Source: Synechococcales cyanobacterium S06
Lineage (GTDB): Bacteria; Cyanobacteriota; Cyanobacteriia; Cyanobacteriales; JAABRE01
Direction: 5' to 3'
Length of the DNA: 48,886 nt
NCBI GenBank assembly: GCA_011391125.1
Contig: JAABRE010000036.1
Span: forward strand, 1 to 48,886
The translations under genes and the position numbers were made by a program. The stretch's first letter is position 1. The number at the start of each line of letters is the position of its first letter. A model generated the notes under the pieces. The model made no database searches, was not told the origin of the DNA, and was given only the letters and a program-made list of their open reading frames with translations. Below, one piece after another: positions 16,206-25,671 of this stretch.

Positions 16206-17237
16206 ATGAAAATAGCGATTGTTAATGATATGTTGATGGCGGTGGAAGCACTGAAACGGGTTTTGCTTTCTGTCAGGGAATATCAGTTAGTTTGGGTGGC
16301 TAATAATGGCGCTGAAGCTGTTAAAAAATGTGCGGAAAATACTCCCGATTTAATCTTAATGGATTTAGTAATGCCAGTTATGGATGGTGTTACGGCAACT
16401 CGCCTGATTATGCGCAATTCTCCCTGTGCTATTTTAATCGTAACTTCCAGTGTTAAGGGTAATTCTGATAAGGTGTTTGAAGCTCTAGGGGCTGGTGCTT
16501 TGGATGCGGTTAGTACACCAATTTTAGGCCGCCATAGTAAGCCAGAAGTTGCTCAAATTTTGTTAGCTAAAATCGCTAATATTGCTGACTTAATTGAGAC
16601 TTCAAATAACACAAAAACTACTTTAAGTCAAAGAAAAAAACTTCATTTTGACTCCCTCAAATCGGCTCTTCCACCTTTGATTGTGATTGGTTCTTCGACG
16701 GGTGGTCCAAAGGCTTTAGCTACGATTTTGTCTCAATTACCTGCTAATTTTCCCGCCGTTATTATTATAGTTCAGCACGTAGATGAAAAATTCTCCGCCG
16801 GTTTGGTTTCCTGGTTAAATCCCCAGACTCCTTTAACCGTGGAAATAGCCACTAATCACAGTATTTTAGAAGCAGGAAAAGTCTTAATTGCTGCTAGTAA
16901 TGACCATCTTTATTTGCGCTCTAATCTCAAATTAGATTACACTAAATATCCCCTCGAATATCCCTATCGCCCTTCTGTTGATGTGTTTTTTAAGAGTGTT
17001 GCCAACCATTGGAAAACCCCCGGAATTGCTGTTTTATTGACCGGAATGGGTCGAGATGGCGCTGAAGGTTTAAATGTGCTCAAATCCAAAGGATGGCATA
17101 CCATCGCCCAAAATCAAGCGACTTGCGTCGTTTATGGAATGCCTAAAGCAGCGGTAGAAAGGGGAGCTGCTCTTGATGTTCTGCCACTAGGTCAAATTGC
17201 TGATCTTTTAAAGAAAACCTATCCTTTTAATGCTTAA
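16206..17237 (+). CDS. cheB: CheB: chemotaxis-type protein-glutamate methylesterase
   Basis: A 343-aa CheB with an N-terminal receiver (phospho-acceptor in [13 protein letters not shown]; the first acidic pair is ND instead of DD) and a C-terminal methylesterase domain. The catalytic triad is visible: Ser in [12 protein letters not shown], His in [11 protein letters not shown] and Asp in [13 protein letters not shown]. It removes methyl groups from, or deamidates, glutamates of a methyl-accepting receptor. No receptor, CheR or CheA is in the window, so its partners lie elsewhere. It begins one base after the phosphatase gene stops, so the two are co-transcribed. Confidence 0.92.
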   Translation: MKIAIVNDMLMAVEALKRVLLSVREYQLVWVANNGAEAVKKCAENTPDLILMDLVMPVMDGVTATRLIMRNSPCAILIVTSSVKGNSDKVFEALGAGALDAVSTPILGRHSKPEVAQILLAKIANIADLIETSNNTKTTLSQRKKLHFDSLKSALPPLIVIGSSTGGPKALATILSQLPANFPAVIIIVQHVDEKFSAGLVSWLNPQTPLTVEIATNHSILEAGKVLIAASNDHLYLRSNLKLDYTKYPLEYPYRPSVDVFFKSVANHWKTPGIAVLLTGMGRDGAEGLNVLKSKGWHTIAQNQATCVVYGMPKAAVERGAALDVLPLGQIADLLKKTYPFNA

Positions 17238-17376
17238 TACCATACAATATAATCGTGGATAATAAAATTAAGACTTTGATAACCGTCGAACCTCTAAAGC
17301 TAATCAAATTTAGCTTAATAGTTAATCGCTAAAAGTAAAAAAAAACAGCTGAGAAGACAAGCATTTTGTAATAATT

Positions 17377-17967
17377 ATGACAAAAATTATCGGTGAATTT
17401 AAAACGGAATTACCCAAGGAACAAGAATTTTTGGTTCTTGGTTTTTCCCCTACCTCGATTCCCATTCAACAACGTTGGCGCAATAATGGTTTATCTGCTG
17501 ATTTTGTGGCCGATTATTTAACGACTTTTTTCCCCATTAGTGATGACAATCCTACCAGTAAACTACGTCAGGAAGAAGTTAAAGGAGCTGTTAGTTTTAT
17601 CGCTAATGAATTGTTAGAAAATGCCATGAAATTTCATGACAATTCCTCTGATTATCCCATTAAATTTGAGATTAATTTACTCGAAGGTGAAGATGTTACT
17701 GTAATTTTACAGGTGACTAATAGTGTGAATTTTGATGATTTTCAGAAATTTTACGATTTCATTCAAGAATTAATTAATTCAGATCCTGATGATTTTTATA
17801 TTCATCAATTAGAGAAAAGTTCTGAAGATGAAAATTCCTCGGCTTCGGGTTTGGGTTTATTAACAATGATTAATGATTATGGAGCTAAGTTAGGCTGGAA
17901 GTTTGAAAATCAGGAAACTCCGGTGAAAATTACCACGGTTACTACCATGGTTCAAATTTCAATATAA
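17377..17967 (+). CDS. GHKL-type serine kinase of a partner switch (SiaB/slr1658-like)
   Basis: A 196-aa protein with a GHKL ATP-binding fold. The N-box is IANELLENAMKFHD at ~75-88 and the G-box-like segment is SASGLGLLTMINDYG near 160-172. There is no histidine phosphotransfer domain. This is the pattern of anti-sigma-type serine kinases (SpoIIAB/RsbW) and of the SiaB (DUF6272-like) kinases; cyanobacterial relatives are named after slr1658. Expected role: phosphorylate the neighbouring STAS protein, opposing the phosphatase encoded at 15026. It sits 11 bases before the STAS gene. Confidence 0.75.
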   Translation: MTKIIGEFKTELPKEQEFLVLGFSPTSIPIQQRWRNNGLSADFVADYLTTFFPISDDNPTSKLRQEEVKGAVSFIANELLENAMKFHDNSSDYPIKFEINLLEGEDVTVILQVTNSVNFDDFQKFYDFIQELINSDPDDFYIHQLEKSSEDENSSASGLGLLTMINDYGAKLGWKFENQETPVKITTVTTMVQISI

Positions 17968-17978
17968 GAGGAACAATA

Positions 17979-18326
17979 ATGACGGAAATTAAGGGCGAAA
18001 ATTACACTGTTATCTATGATTCTAACTTGGCAACTATTAGTTTTCAAGGTTCGTTACGCTTAGGTGGAATGTCCGAATATCAACCTATTCTTGATTTACT
18101 CAATGATATCTTAAGCAAAAATTTGCCCACCATGACTTTAGATCTTCAAGAATTAGACTTTTTAAATAGTTCTGGTATTAGTATGTTATCTAAATTTATT
18201 ATCAATGCTAGAAAACATCAAGTAAGTCAAATAATTATTAAAGCTTCTGCCAATATACCATGGCAAGGTAAATCTTTGAAAAATTTACAGCGACTTTTAC
18301 CCATTTTACAATTAGAATTTTCCTAA
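17979..18326 (+). CDS. STAS-like antagonist protein (slr1659/SiaC-like), copy 1
   Basis: A 115-aa single-domain protein. LDLQELDFLNSSGISMLSKF is the STAS signature, with the serine pair SSG where the regulatory phosphoserine is found in anti-sigma antagonists. The opening EIKGENYTVIYD and the end KSLKNLQRLLP recur in the second copy at 19202, so the two are paralogues with roughly half of their residues identical. Expected role: phosphorylated by the kinase next door, dephosphorylated by the PP2C protein, and in its unphosphorylated form binding a target, most simply the adjacent diguanylate cyclase. A good RBS (AAGAGGAAC) precedes the ATG. Confidence 0.75.
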   Translation: MTEIKGENYTVIYDSNLATISFQGSLRLGGMSEYQPILDLLNDILSKNLPTMTLDLQELDFLNSSGISMLSKFIINARKHQVSQIIIKASANIPWQGKSLKNLQRLLPILQLEFS

Positions 18327-18333
18327 TAACTTT

Positions 18334-19179
18334 ATGAAAAATTCCCACACGATTAATCAAAATGAGTCAAAATTTTTAGCTCAAATTGCTCTCTTAAAGC
18401 AGCAAGTAGAAGAGCTAAAAATTGAAAATAGTGATTTAGAAATGACTTTACTTACTATTATTGAACATGGTGATGCGATGGAAGCTCAATTAGAGGAGGC
18501 CAATAAACAATTACACGCTGAAATTAATGAGAAAAAAATAGCTGAAGCTAAACTTAAAACTATGATTGAAGCTGTTTATCAGCAAAAAGAAGACTTGGAA
18601 ATTATCATTGAAACTCTCACCGAACATGGCGATATTATTGATACTCAATTATTAGAAGAATTAAATGAAGTTAATAATTTGGCCACTATTGATCACTTGA
18701 CCGGATTGGCAAATCGTCGCCACTTTGACCAGTCTTTAACTGATGAATGGCGACGCTGTCTCCGAGAAAATCAGCCTCTGTCTCTGATTATGACAGATGT
18801 TGACTTTTTTAAGCTATACAATGATCACTATGGTCATCAAATGGGTGATGGTTGTTTAACTCAAGTAGCCCAAGCTATTGACCATAGTATCAGAAGACCG
18901 GCGGATATGGCTGCTCGTTATGGCGGTGAAGAATTCGCCGTTATTTTACCGAATACCAACACTGAGGGTGCATTCAATGTCGCTGTCAAAATCCAAGATA
19001 CCGTAGCTAGATTAAAAATTCTTCATGCCGACTCTAAAGTTAGTGAATATATCACCCTGAGTTTAGGAATTGGTACTCTTATTCCCTCTTCAGATAATTC
19101 CCCCATTCAATTAATTTGTGAAGCAGATCGTTTATTATATATCGCTAAACAAAAGGGTAGAAATCAAATTATTTATTAA
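18334..19179 (+). CDS. Diguanylate cyclase with N-terminal coiled coil
   Basis: A 281-aa protein. Residues ~10-110 form a long coiled coil (LKQQVEELKIENSDLEMTLL and LLEELNEVNNLATID), with no sensory or receiver domain. Residues ~115-281 are a GGDEF domain with an intact active site GGEEF at ~197-201, and an RxxD inhibitory site (RPAD) exactly five residues before it. So the enzyme should make c-di-GMP from two GTP and be product-inhibited. The coiled coil probably mediates dimerisation and contact with regulators. It lies between two STAS paralogues, 7 bases after the first and 22 before the second. Confidence 0.92.
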   Translation: MKNSHTINQNESKFLAQIALLKQQVEELKIENSDLEMTLLTIIEHGDAMEAQLEEANKQLHAEINEKKIAEAKLKTMIEAVYQQKEDLEIIIETLTEHGDIIDTQLLEELNEVNNLATIDHLTGLANRRHFDQSLTDEWRRCLRENQPLSLIMTDVDFFKLYNDHYGHQMGDGCLTQVAQAIDHSIRRPADMAARYGGEEFAVILPNTNTEGAFNVAVKIQDTVARLKILHADSKVSEYITLSLGIGTLIPSSDNSPIQLICEADRLLYIAKQKGRNQIIY

Positions 19180-19201
19180 TCATTTAGAGAGATATTAAAC
19201 A

Positions 19202-19543
19202 ATGAAAATAGAGGGGGAAAATTATCAGGTATTCTATAATTTAGCTAATCAAACTGTTAGTTTTCAAGGTACTCTTCGACTAAATGGTCTACCAGAATAT
19301 GTGCCGATTAATAATCTTTTACATCAGATTATTGAGCAAAAACCAGAAAATTTAACTCTCGATTTTAAAAATTTATATTTTATTAATAGTTCCGGTATTA
19401 CCATGTTATCTAAATTTATGATTCATGTTCGTAGTCAAAAAAATATTTCCCTAATTATTATTGGTAATGATACCATTCCTTGGCAAAATAAATCTTTAAA
19501 AAATTTACAGCGACTCATGCCTTCTTTACAATTAATATTATAA
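19202..19543 (+). CDS. STAS-like antagonist protein, copy 2
   Basis: A 113-aa paralogue of the protein at 17979. The STAS signature NSSGITMLSKF and the KSLKNLQRLMP end are conserved, whereas the region between (HVRSQKNISLIII) has diverged. It is the last gene of the cluster. Two antagonists around one cyclase suggest two inputs or two targets; alternatively one may act on another protein elsewhere. A GTTGCGCT/AGCGCAAC hairpin follows and may terminate the operon. Confidence 0.75.
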   Translation: MKIEGENYQVFYNLANQTVSFQGTLRLNGLPEYVPINNLLHQIIEQKPENLTLDFKNLYFINSSGITMLSKFMIHVRSQKNISLIIIGNDTIPWQNKSLKNLQRLMPSLQLIL

Positions 19544-19550
19544 AAGCTCC

Positions 19551-19586
19551 TTGTTGCGCTTAATTTGAGCGCAACCCGCGCAACAA
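19551..19586. repeat. GTTGCGC hairpin between convergent genes
   Basis: TTGTTGCGC pairs with GCGCAACAA across the spacer, and GTTGCGCT also pairs internally with AGCGCAAC. The element lies between the second STAS gene and the end of pyrB. It is related to GCGCTTTAGCGC elements at 39846, 44950 and 46280. Confidence 0.55.
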
Positions 19587-19593
19587 CAAACCG

Positions 19594-20589
19594 CTATAAT
19601 TTAGTAGTTCCGATTAAATATAATAAGGCCATTCTAATGGCAACTCCACTGGTTACTTGTTCTGAAATTAGACTCATTTCTGGATCATCCATGACATCAG
19701 AACTAATTTCAACTCCCCTATTTACTGGTCCTGGATGTAATATTTTCACATCTTCTTTACATAATTGTAAGCGTTTTCTCGTAATACCATAATTCTGATG
19801 ATATTCCCTTAAACTTGGTAATAAATAATCGCTCATTCTCTCTTTTTGTAACCGTAATGTCATCACTAAATCGGCATTTTCTAACGCAGGTTCAATTTGC
19901 CAATGTAAAAACAATTTTCCCCCCTGATTTCTGTCTAAAATTTCGCCAAATAATTGGGGTAATAAAGTTGGTGGTCCAGCTAAATGTACTTCCGCTCCAG
20001 CCGCAGTTAAACTATAGATATTAGAACGAGCAACCCGAGAGTGTAAAATGTCCCCCACAATGGCTATTTTTTTCCCTTTTAATAACTCTAAACGCGGATT
20101 TTGTTCATCCAAAGCGCTACACATGGTAAATAGGTCTAATAACCCTTGGGAAGGGTGTTGGTGTAATCCGTCACCAGCATTTAAAATGCTGACTCCAGAG
20201 TTTAACTTGTCCATTTCGGCGGCGATCGCCTCCGGAACTCCGGCTTGTTGATGACGAATTACCATCACATTCGCACCCATGGATAGATAGGTTTTGGCGG
20301 TATCCAAGATTGTTTCACCTTTACTCAAAGAGGAACTACCGGGGGCAAAATTGAGAATATCGGCCGAGAGACTTTTGGCGGCCAATTCAAAACTGCTGCG
20401 AGTGCGGGTGGAAGGTTCAAAAAACAAATTGGCGACGATTTTTCCTTGTAAAGTGGGGACTTTTTTGGTACGACTAAAAAGTACCGAACGCAAACTAGCC
20501 GCAGTTTGCAACACAGTTTCATATTCAGAAGGAGTAAAATCAGCTAAAGAAAGTATATGATGTTTAGTCCATTTGTTTAGTTTAGTCAT
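19594..20589 (-). CDS. pyrB: Aspartate carbamoyltransferase catalytic subunit
   Basis: Condenses carbamoyl phosphate and aspartate in the second step of pyrimidine synthesis. The 331-aa protein has the carbamoyl-phosphate binding motif [19 protein letters not shown], a [12 protein letters not shown] segment and a [11 protein letters not shown] aspartate-domain loop. The length and start (ATG at 20589, [18 protein letters not shown]) are normal for cyanobacterial PyrB. It is not linked to other pyrimidine genes here. It is convergent with the signalling cluster. Confidence 0.96.
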   Translation of the reverse strand: MTKLNKWTKHHILSLADFTPSEYETVLQTAASLRSVLFSRTKKVPTLQGKIVANLFFEPSTRTRSSFELAAKSLSADILNFAPGSSSLSKGETILDTAKTYLSMGANVMVIRHQQAGVPEAIAAEMDKLNSGVSILNAGDGLHQHPSQGLLDLFTMCSALDEQNPRLELLKGKKIAIVGDILHSRVARSNIYSLTAAGAEVHLAGPPTLLPQLFGEILDRNQGGKLFLHWQIEPALENADLVMTLRLQKERMSDYLLPSLREYHQNYGITRKRLQLCKEDVKILHPGPVNRGVEISSDVMDDPEMSLISEQVTSGVAIRMALLYLIGTTKL

Positions 20590-20679
20590 TGTAGCTATTA
20601 ATATAGAATGCTTTTTTTCTGTTTAATAATATCATAAAAAGTAGTGACAATTTCTGAATTATCATTACTTTTTACTACT

Positions 20680-23253
20680 TTAAATTAGTGGTAAATTTTT
20701 AGCAATTAATTCCGTGGTTTTTTCCTTATTTAAAGGGCGAGAAAATAAATATCCTTGGCCATATTCACAACCTAATTTTTTTAATTGTTCTAATTGTGCC
20801 GTGGTTTCTATTCCTTCAGCTACGACATTCATTCCTAAAGTATGAGCTAAAGTCAGAATTGTTAAAATAATTGTTTCTCCTCCTTTGTTATCCATACTAT
20901 TAATAAAAGCTCGATCAATTTTGAGAGTATCAATGGGAAATTCATGCAATCTACTTAAGGAAGAATAACCAGTTCCAAAATCATCAATACATAAATTAAG
21001 ACCTAATTTCTTTAACTTCTTAATAATTTCTATGTCAGAGGATAAAGTTTCTAGAAAACAAGTTTCTGTAATTTCTAATTTCAAATTTTCTCCTTTTAAA
21101 TCATGTTTTATTAAAAAGGAATTCATCTTTTCAACCAATTCAATTTCTCTTAATTGATAAGCAGAAAGATTAATATTCATGATTAAATTTTGAGTAGGAG
21201 AAAATTGATTTTGCCATTGTTTTAACTGTTGACAAGCTTCACAAAAAACCCACCAGCCAATCTCTTTAATTAAACCAGTTTCTTCCGCAATGGGAATAAA
21301 ATCAGTCGGAGAAACAAAACCCCGTTTAGGATGTTGCCATCTTACTAAAGCTTCAAAACCAATTAATTTACCTGTCTTCAGACAAATTATTGGTTGATAA
21401 TATAACTGTAATTCCTTTAATTCGATCGCCCTTCTTAAATAACTTTCTAACTCTAAACGAGCTAATAATTTTTGCTGTATTTCGGGATTAAAAATGGCAT
21501 AATTTCCCTTACCTTGGCCCTTAGCTTGATACATGGCGACATCAGCATCTCTAAGAATATCCTCCGGGTTTTGATACTTAATTATACTGGAAGTAATCCC
21601 AATACTTGTACCAACAAAAATTTCATAATTCTTTAATAAAATTGGTTGTTGTAAGCTATTTTTTATATTTTCAGCTACTTTTATGGCATCTTCTATGGCA
21701 TTAATATTATCTAATAAAATTGCAAATTCATCACCACCAAAACGGGCAATGGTATATTCTTGATTGAGACATTCTTGAAATTTAGTTGAAACTTTTTTTA
21801 ATAATTCATCGCCAACTAAATGCCCTAAACTATCATTAACTACTTTAAAACTATCAAGATCAATAAATAACATTGCATAGTTATAATTCGGATTTTTTTT
21901 AGTCAATAAGATGACCTGTTTTAATTTATTCATGAACCATGAACGATTTGGCAATCCCGTTAAAGCATCGTGTAATGCTCCATATAATAACCTTTCTTCT
22001 GCGACACGACGCGCAGTAATATCTTCCACTGTACCTTCATAATATAATAATTGATTCTGGTCATTATAAACACTTCTAATATTCTCAGAAATCCAAATAA
22101 TACTACCATCTTTGCGATAAACTTGAGTCTCAAAATCTAAGACTAAATTATGGTTTTTTAACAGACTAATTAAGTCTCTACGAGTATCAGGATTTAGATA
22201 TAATTCTTGTTCTATATTTTTAATATTTGTGATTAATTCCTCTGGAGAATCATAACCATATATTTTAGCTAAAGCGCGATTAGTATTAAGAAAACGACCA
22301 TCTAAGGATGTTTGAAAAATACCTAAACTAATATTATCAAACATATTAGTATATTTAGATTCTGATTTTTGAAAAGCTTGTTCTACTTCTTTTCGTTCCA
22401 ATGCTAGAGCAATTCCTGTAGCGACTGTCGTTAATAATTCTATTTCTATTTGTCCCCAAATATGGTTTTCTTTACAGTGATCAAAACCAATAAAACCCCA
22501 AAATTTATCTTGAAAAATAATTGGTATAATTAAAATAGATAAAATATTTTGTGGTTCTAATATTTCTCTCTCTTTGACGGGAAAATCCCTCACTAAACCG
22601 AAGATTATTTCCCCTTTTTTTAAAATGGTTTTCCAACGGGGAAACCAGTCTTGATAACTTAAATTTTGTAACCGTGGATTATCTATTTCCGGTGTAATTT
22701 CCACGGCACAAAATTCCGCTTTTTGGCTCATTAATAATTGCTTAGATTCATCCCGATGATTTTCAAAAATATAAACCCGATCTGCTCCTGAACATTCACC
22801 CAATAACTGAACAATCCGGTTATAACTCCTATATTGATCAGGAAATAATAATAATTGCTTTTGGATTTTAAATAAAGTTGACAAATAACTTTTTTGTTGC
22901 TCTATATGTAGCTTTTTGTTAGGTACTTGTAAGTTAATTCTCATTATTTTATATTGGGAATTAACCATTATTAAACTATCAATATAATGTCCCTGTTTAT
23001 TCTTAATTTTAGCGAAAAATGTTTGTTTTTCTCTCTGCAAAAATTGCTTAATCTTTAACCATTCATTAACCTCAAAAAAATTTACCAAGTGATGACCAAT
23101 AAATTCTTCTATTGGATACCCCAATATTTCTTGACTATTATTAGAACAATATAAAATCACCGGTTCTTTTTCATAGCAAATAATTAAATCAGGATAATTT
23201 TCTTCTAACATTTGCTCAGATTTTAGCTTATTTTCTCTCTTTTCAAAATTCAT
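20680..23253 (-). CDS. PAS-GAF-PAS-GGDEF-EAL c-di-GMP turnover protein
   Basis: An 857-aa cytosolic multi-domain protein. Order: PAS (~15-110), GAF (~130-290, with SGADRVYIFENHRD), PAS/PAC (~300-420), GGDEF (~430-590) and EAL (~600-857). The GGDEF motif is intact (RFGGDEFAI), but no RxxD I-site precedes it. The EAL domain keeps GFEALVRW, the NLSAYQ-type Asn, IDDFGTGYSSL and AEGIET. It could synthesise or degrade c-di-GMP; which activity dominates cannot be read from sequence. With the cyclase at 18334 this makes two c-di-GMP enzymes within 5 kb. The start is ATG at 23253. Confidence 0.92.
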   Translation of the reverse strand: MNFEKRENKLKSEQMLEENYPDLIICYEKEPVILYCSNNSQEILGYPIEEFIGHHLVNFFEVNEWLKIKQFLQREKQTFFAKIKNKQGHYIDSLIMVNSQYKIMRINLQVPNKKLHIEQQKSYLSTLFKIQKQLLLFPDQYRSYNRIVQLLGECSGADRVYIFENHRDESKQLLMSQKAEFCAVEITPEIDNPRLQNLSYQDWFPRWKTILKKGEIIFGLVRDFPVKEREILEPQNILSILIIPIIFQDKFWGFIGFDHCKENHIWGQIEIELLTTVATGIALALERKEVEQAFQKSESKYTNMFDNISLGIFQTSLDGRFLNTNRALAKIYGYDSPEELITNIKNIEQELYLNPDTRRDLISLLKNHNLVLDFETQVYRKDGSIIWISENIRSVYNDQNQLLYYEGTVEDITARRVAEERLLYGALHDALTGLPNRSWFMNKLKQVILLTKKNPNYNYAMLFIDLDSFKVVNDSLGHLVGDELLKKVSTKFQECLNQEYTIARFGGDEFAILLDNINAIEDAIKVAENIKNSLQQPILLKNYEIFVGTSIGITSSIIKYQNPEDILRDADVAMYQAKGQGKGNYAIFNPEIQQKLLARLELESYLRRAIELKELQLYYQPIICLKTGKLIGFEALVRWQHPKRGFVSPTDFIPIAEETGLIKEIGWWVFCEACQQLKQWQNQFSPTQNLIMNINLSAYQLREIELVEKMNSFLIKHDLKGENLKLEITETCFLETLSSDIEIIKKLKKLGLNLCIDDFGTGYSSLSRLHEFPIDTLKIDRAFINSMDNKGGETIILTILTLAHTLGMNVVAEGIETTAQLEQLKKLGCEYGQGYLFSRPLNKEKTTELIAKNLPLI

Positions 23254-23442
23254 TTTTTATGTTATTATTCACACTTGAGTATTAAAAAATAAATTGCTGT
23301 ATGCGCCAAACTTTATCAATAGATAATTCTCTATGTTTCAAAACTGAACTCTGGGATTATATTAACTTAATTAGATACTAAAATTTTAACTTATTCCGCT
23401 AAAACTTCAAACTGTAGTAACATTATTGTCATTTTTTTAACA

Positions 23443-24969
23443 ATGTCTGAAAAATCATTATCCATCGCCCACCATTATCACCAACGGACTAAATACGATC
23501 CCGTGACCATTGCGGCTAAAAACAAGTCTTTAGATTGGAATAAACAACCGATACCCTTTAAAGAATATAAAATCGGCCAAGTTTTTAACCTCAAATCTTA
23601 TTTGTCAGAAGATGCCGACATAACTTTTGATCCCCTGACCAGGGAATGGGAAAGATTATCTTTAATATTATTATGTAGTTACGGATTAACAGCCAAATTA
23701 CCGACAATGTACGGTAGTTATATCTATTTACGTTCGGCTCCTTCGGCCGGTGGTTTATATCCAGCAGAAGTTTATTTAATATCCCGTGGAACGGCTATTT
23801 TACCTCCGGGATTATATCATTATCAACCCCAAAGTCATTCTTTAATTCGCTTTTGGGAAAGTGAAATTTGGTCTGATTTACAAGTAGCTTGTTTTGATCA
23901 TCCAGCCTTAGAAACTAGCCAATTAAGTTTAGTTACTACAGCGATTTTTCATCGTTCAGTTTGGCGTTATGAAGACCGAGCCTATCGCCGTATTTGTTTA
24001 GATACTGGTCATGTTTTGGCTAATATTGAGTTATCCTGCGCTATTAATAGTTATCGACCCTGTTTGATTGGTGGTTTCAATGATCAAAAAATGAATGATT
24101 TGTTATATCTTGATTCTGACCAAGAAAATGTGTTAACTGTGATTGCTTGCCAAGATTTAGTCAATTCTCCAGCCGAAATACTCAATTATAATACGGCGTT
24201 ACCTTCTCAAATTGACACCAATTATCCCCAATTATTTGACGGTGAGTTATTAACTTATTTTCATCAGGCAACTTCCATTGAGACGGCGGAAAATTTGAGT
24301 TCTCCTACTCAAGTTAATGGCCAATCTTTAGAAGATAAATATAATTTTCCTTTCTGTTTAAAAGTTTCTACTAAAACTCAGCCTATTGTATGGGTGGAAA
24401 ATTTAATTGGTTTAGAAAATACCATGCTTAAAAGACGTTCCACCAGAAGTTATTCGGGAGAAAATATTAGTTTAGAAGAATTAAAAGCTCTGTTACATTT
24501 TACTTATCAACCTCAAGATTATTCTGACCAAGGTTTAGCTCCTTCTCCCGATTATTTTGACCTTAATTTAATCGAAACTTTTGTCGCTGTTTCGGGAGTT
24601 AATGGTTTAGATGATGGTTGTTATTATTATGCTCCCAAAGCTCAAGAATTGCGCCAAATTCGCTTTAAGAATTTTCGCCAAGAATTGCATTATTTATGTT
24701 TAGGACAAAATTTAGGTAAAGATGCTGCAGCTGTCATTTTTCATACCGCCGATCTTCATCAAGCTGTGGCTAAATATGGCGATCGCACTTATCGCTATTT
24801 ACACTTAGATGCTGGTCATTTAGGTCAAAAATTGAACTTAGTCGCCATTTATTTGGGTTTAGGAGTCAGTGGAATTGGGGGCTTTTTCGATGATCAAGTA
24901 AACGAGGTGCTAGGGATTCCTGCCGATGAGGCTGTGATTTATATTACAACCATCGGACAACCGTCTTAA
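23443..24969 (+). CDS. SagB/ThcOx-type flavin oxidoreductase with two nitroreductase domains
   Basis: A 508-aa protein made of two nitroreductase-like halves. The first (~60-240) contains RSAPSAGGLYPAEVYL and the second (~320-505) contains KRRSTRSYSGENISLEELK and GLGVSGIGGFFDD. This double form is the SagB/ThcOx family, FMN-dependent dehydrogenases that oxidise azoline rings in modified peptides, although many cyanobacterial members stand alone with unknown substrate. No precursor peptide, cyclodehydratase or transporter is nearby, so a RiPP role is unsupported here. The ATG at 23443 is preceded by a 189-bp spacer in which I see no clear boxes. Confidence 0.85.
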   Translation: MSEKSLSIAHHYHQRTKYDPVTIAAKNKSLDWNKQPIPFKEYKIGQVFNLKSYLSEDADITFDPLTREWERLSLILLCSYGLTAKLPTMYGSYIYLRSAPSAGGLYPAEVYLISRGTAILPPGLYHYQPQSHSLIRFWESEIWSDLQVACFDHPALETSQLSLVTTAIFHRSVWRYEDRAYRRICLDTGHVLANIELSCAINSYRPCLIGGFNDQKMNDLLYLDSDQENVLTVIACQDLVNSPAEILNYNTALPSQIDTNYPQLFDGELLTYFHQATSIETAENLSSPTQVNGQSLEDKYNFPFCLKVSTKTQPIVWVENLIGLENTMLKRRSTRSYSGENISLEELKALLHFTYQPQDYSDQGLAPSPDYFDLNLIETFVAVSGVNGLDDGCYYYAPKAQELRQIRFKNFRQELHYLCLGQNLGKDAAAVIFHTADLHQAVAKYGDRTYRYLHLDAGHLGQKLNLVAIYLGLGVSGIGGFFDDQVNEVLGIPADEAVIYITTIGQPS

Positions 24970-24972
24970 TTG

Positions 24973-25012
24973 AAGTAAAAAGTAAAAAGTAAGAAGTAAG
25001 AAGTAAGAAGTA
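24973..25012. repeat. AAGTAAG short tandem repeat
   Basis: Repeats of AGTAAAA and then AGAAGTA follow directly after the SagB stop. This is one of the heptamer-type short tandem repeats of cyanobacterial spacers. Confidence 0.75.
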
Positions 25013-25156
25013 ACTACTCCCTCCCCTCAGTTAACAGTTACCAGTTAACAATGGATAACTGATAATTGAGAATTAGACATCGACCTAATTTAAGGTAGAG
25101 ACAAACCCGGCGTTACGTCTGGCCCAAAGGTTACCAGACAACGCATTTTAAAATTA

Positions 25157-25201
25157 GATCAAAATTTATGGTCAATTATCAATTGTCCATAAATTTTGAT
25201 C
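25157..25201. terminator. Perfect 15-bp inverted repeat downstream of trxA
   Basis: Arms GATCAAAATTTATGG (25157-25171) and the exact reverse complement (25187-25201) enclose 15 bases. It lies between the ends of two convergent genes, SagB-type and trxA, and would form a strong hairpin on either strand. Confidence 0.55.
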
Positions 25202-25234
25202 AACTATCAACTATCAACTATCAACTATCAACTG
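25202..25234. repeat. AACTATC short tandem repeat
   Basis: At least four units of ACTATCA end at the trxA stop codon region. Confidence 0.75.
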
Positions 25235-25237
25235 TAC

Positions 25238-25561
25238 TTAGAGGTACTTTTCTAAGGTATTAGCTAAAGTGGTTTTAGGAACGGCTCCGACAACCATATC
25301 TACCCTTTGACCACCTTTAAAAATCATCAAAGTAGGAATACTACGAATACCATACTGACTAGCTACGTTGGGATTTTCGTCCGTATTAAGCTTAACAACC
25401 TTGACTTGGCCAAGGTATTGTTCAGCGATTTCGTCGACTACTGGTGCAACCATACGACATGGACCACACCAAGGAGCCCAAAAGTCGACGAGAACGGGAA
25501 CGTCGCTGTCTAAAACTTCTTCCTTAAAACTTGCATCTGTAACTGGGGCCGTTGCTGACAT
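25238..25561 (-). CDS. trxA: Thioredoxin (m-type)
   Basis: A 107-aa thioredoxin with the active site [10 protein letters not shown], the cis-proline RSIPTLMIF and the DENP loop, all at family positions. It reduces disulfides of many enzymes with electrons from ferredoxin-thioredoxin reductase or NADPH. The ATG at 25561 is the natural start and RBS-like AAAGGAT lies upstream. The Yfr1 RNA is encoded just upstream on the same strand, an arrangement known from other cyanobacteria. Confidence 0.97.
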   Translation of the reverse strand: MSATAPVTDASFKEEVLDSDVPVLVDFWAPWCGPCRMVAPVVDEIAEQYLGQVKVVKLNTDENPNVASQYGIRSIPTLMIFKGGQRVDMVVGAVPKTTLANTLEKYL

Positions 25562-25671
25562 TTCTTTATATCCTTTTTACTGAACTTGTGTCTGGTGAAA
25601 TATTCTCAAATTCTATCAGATCTGGATAACTCAGTCCACTAACTCGGTATTATTACTTTACGATTTCTTAA

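Noticed and set aside
23443-25237. RiPP biosynthetic cluster around the SagB-type gene
   Set aside because: No precursor peptide, YcaO protein or transporter lies within reach on either strand.
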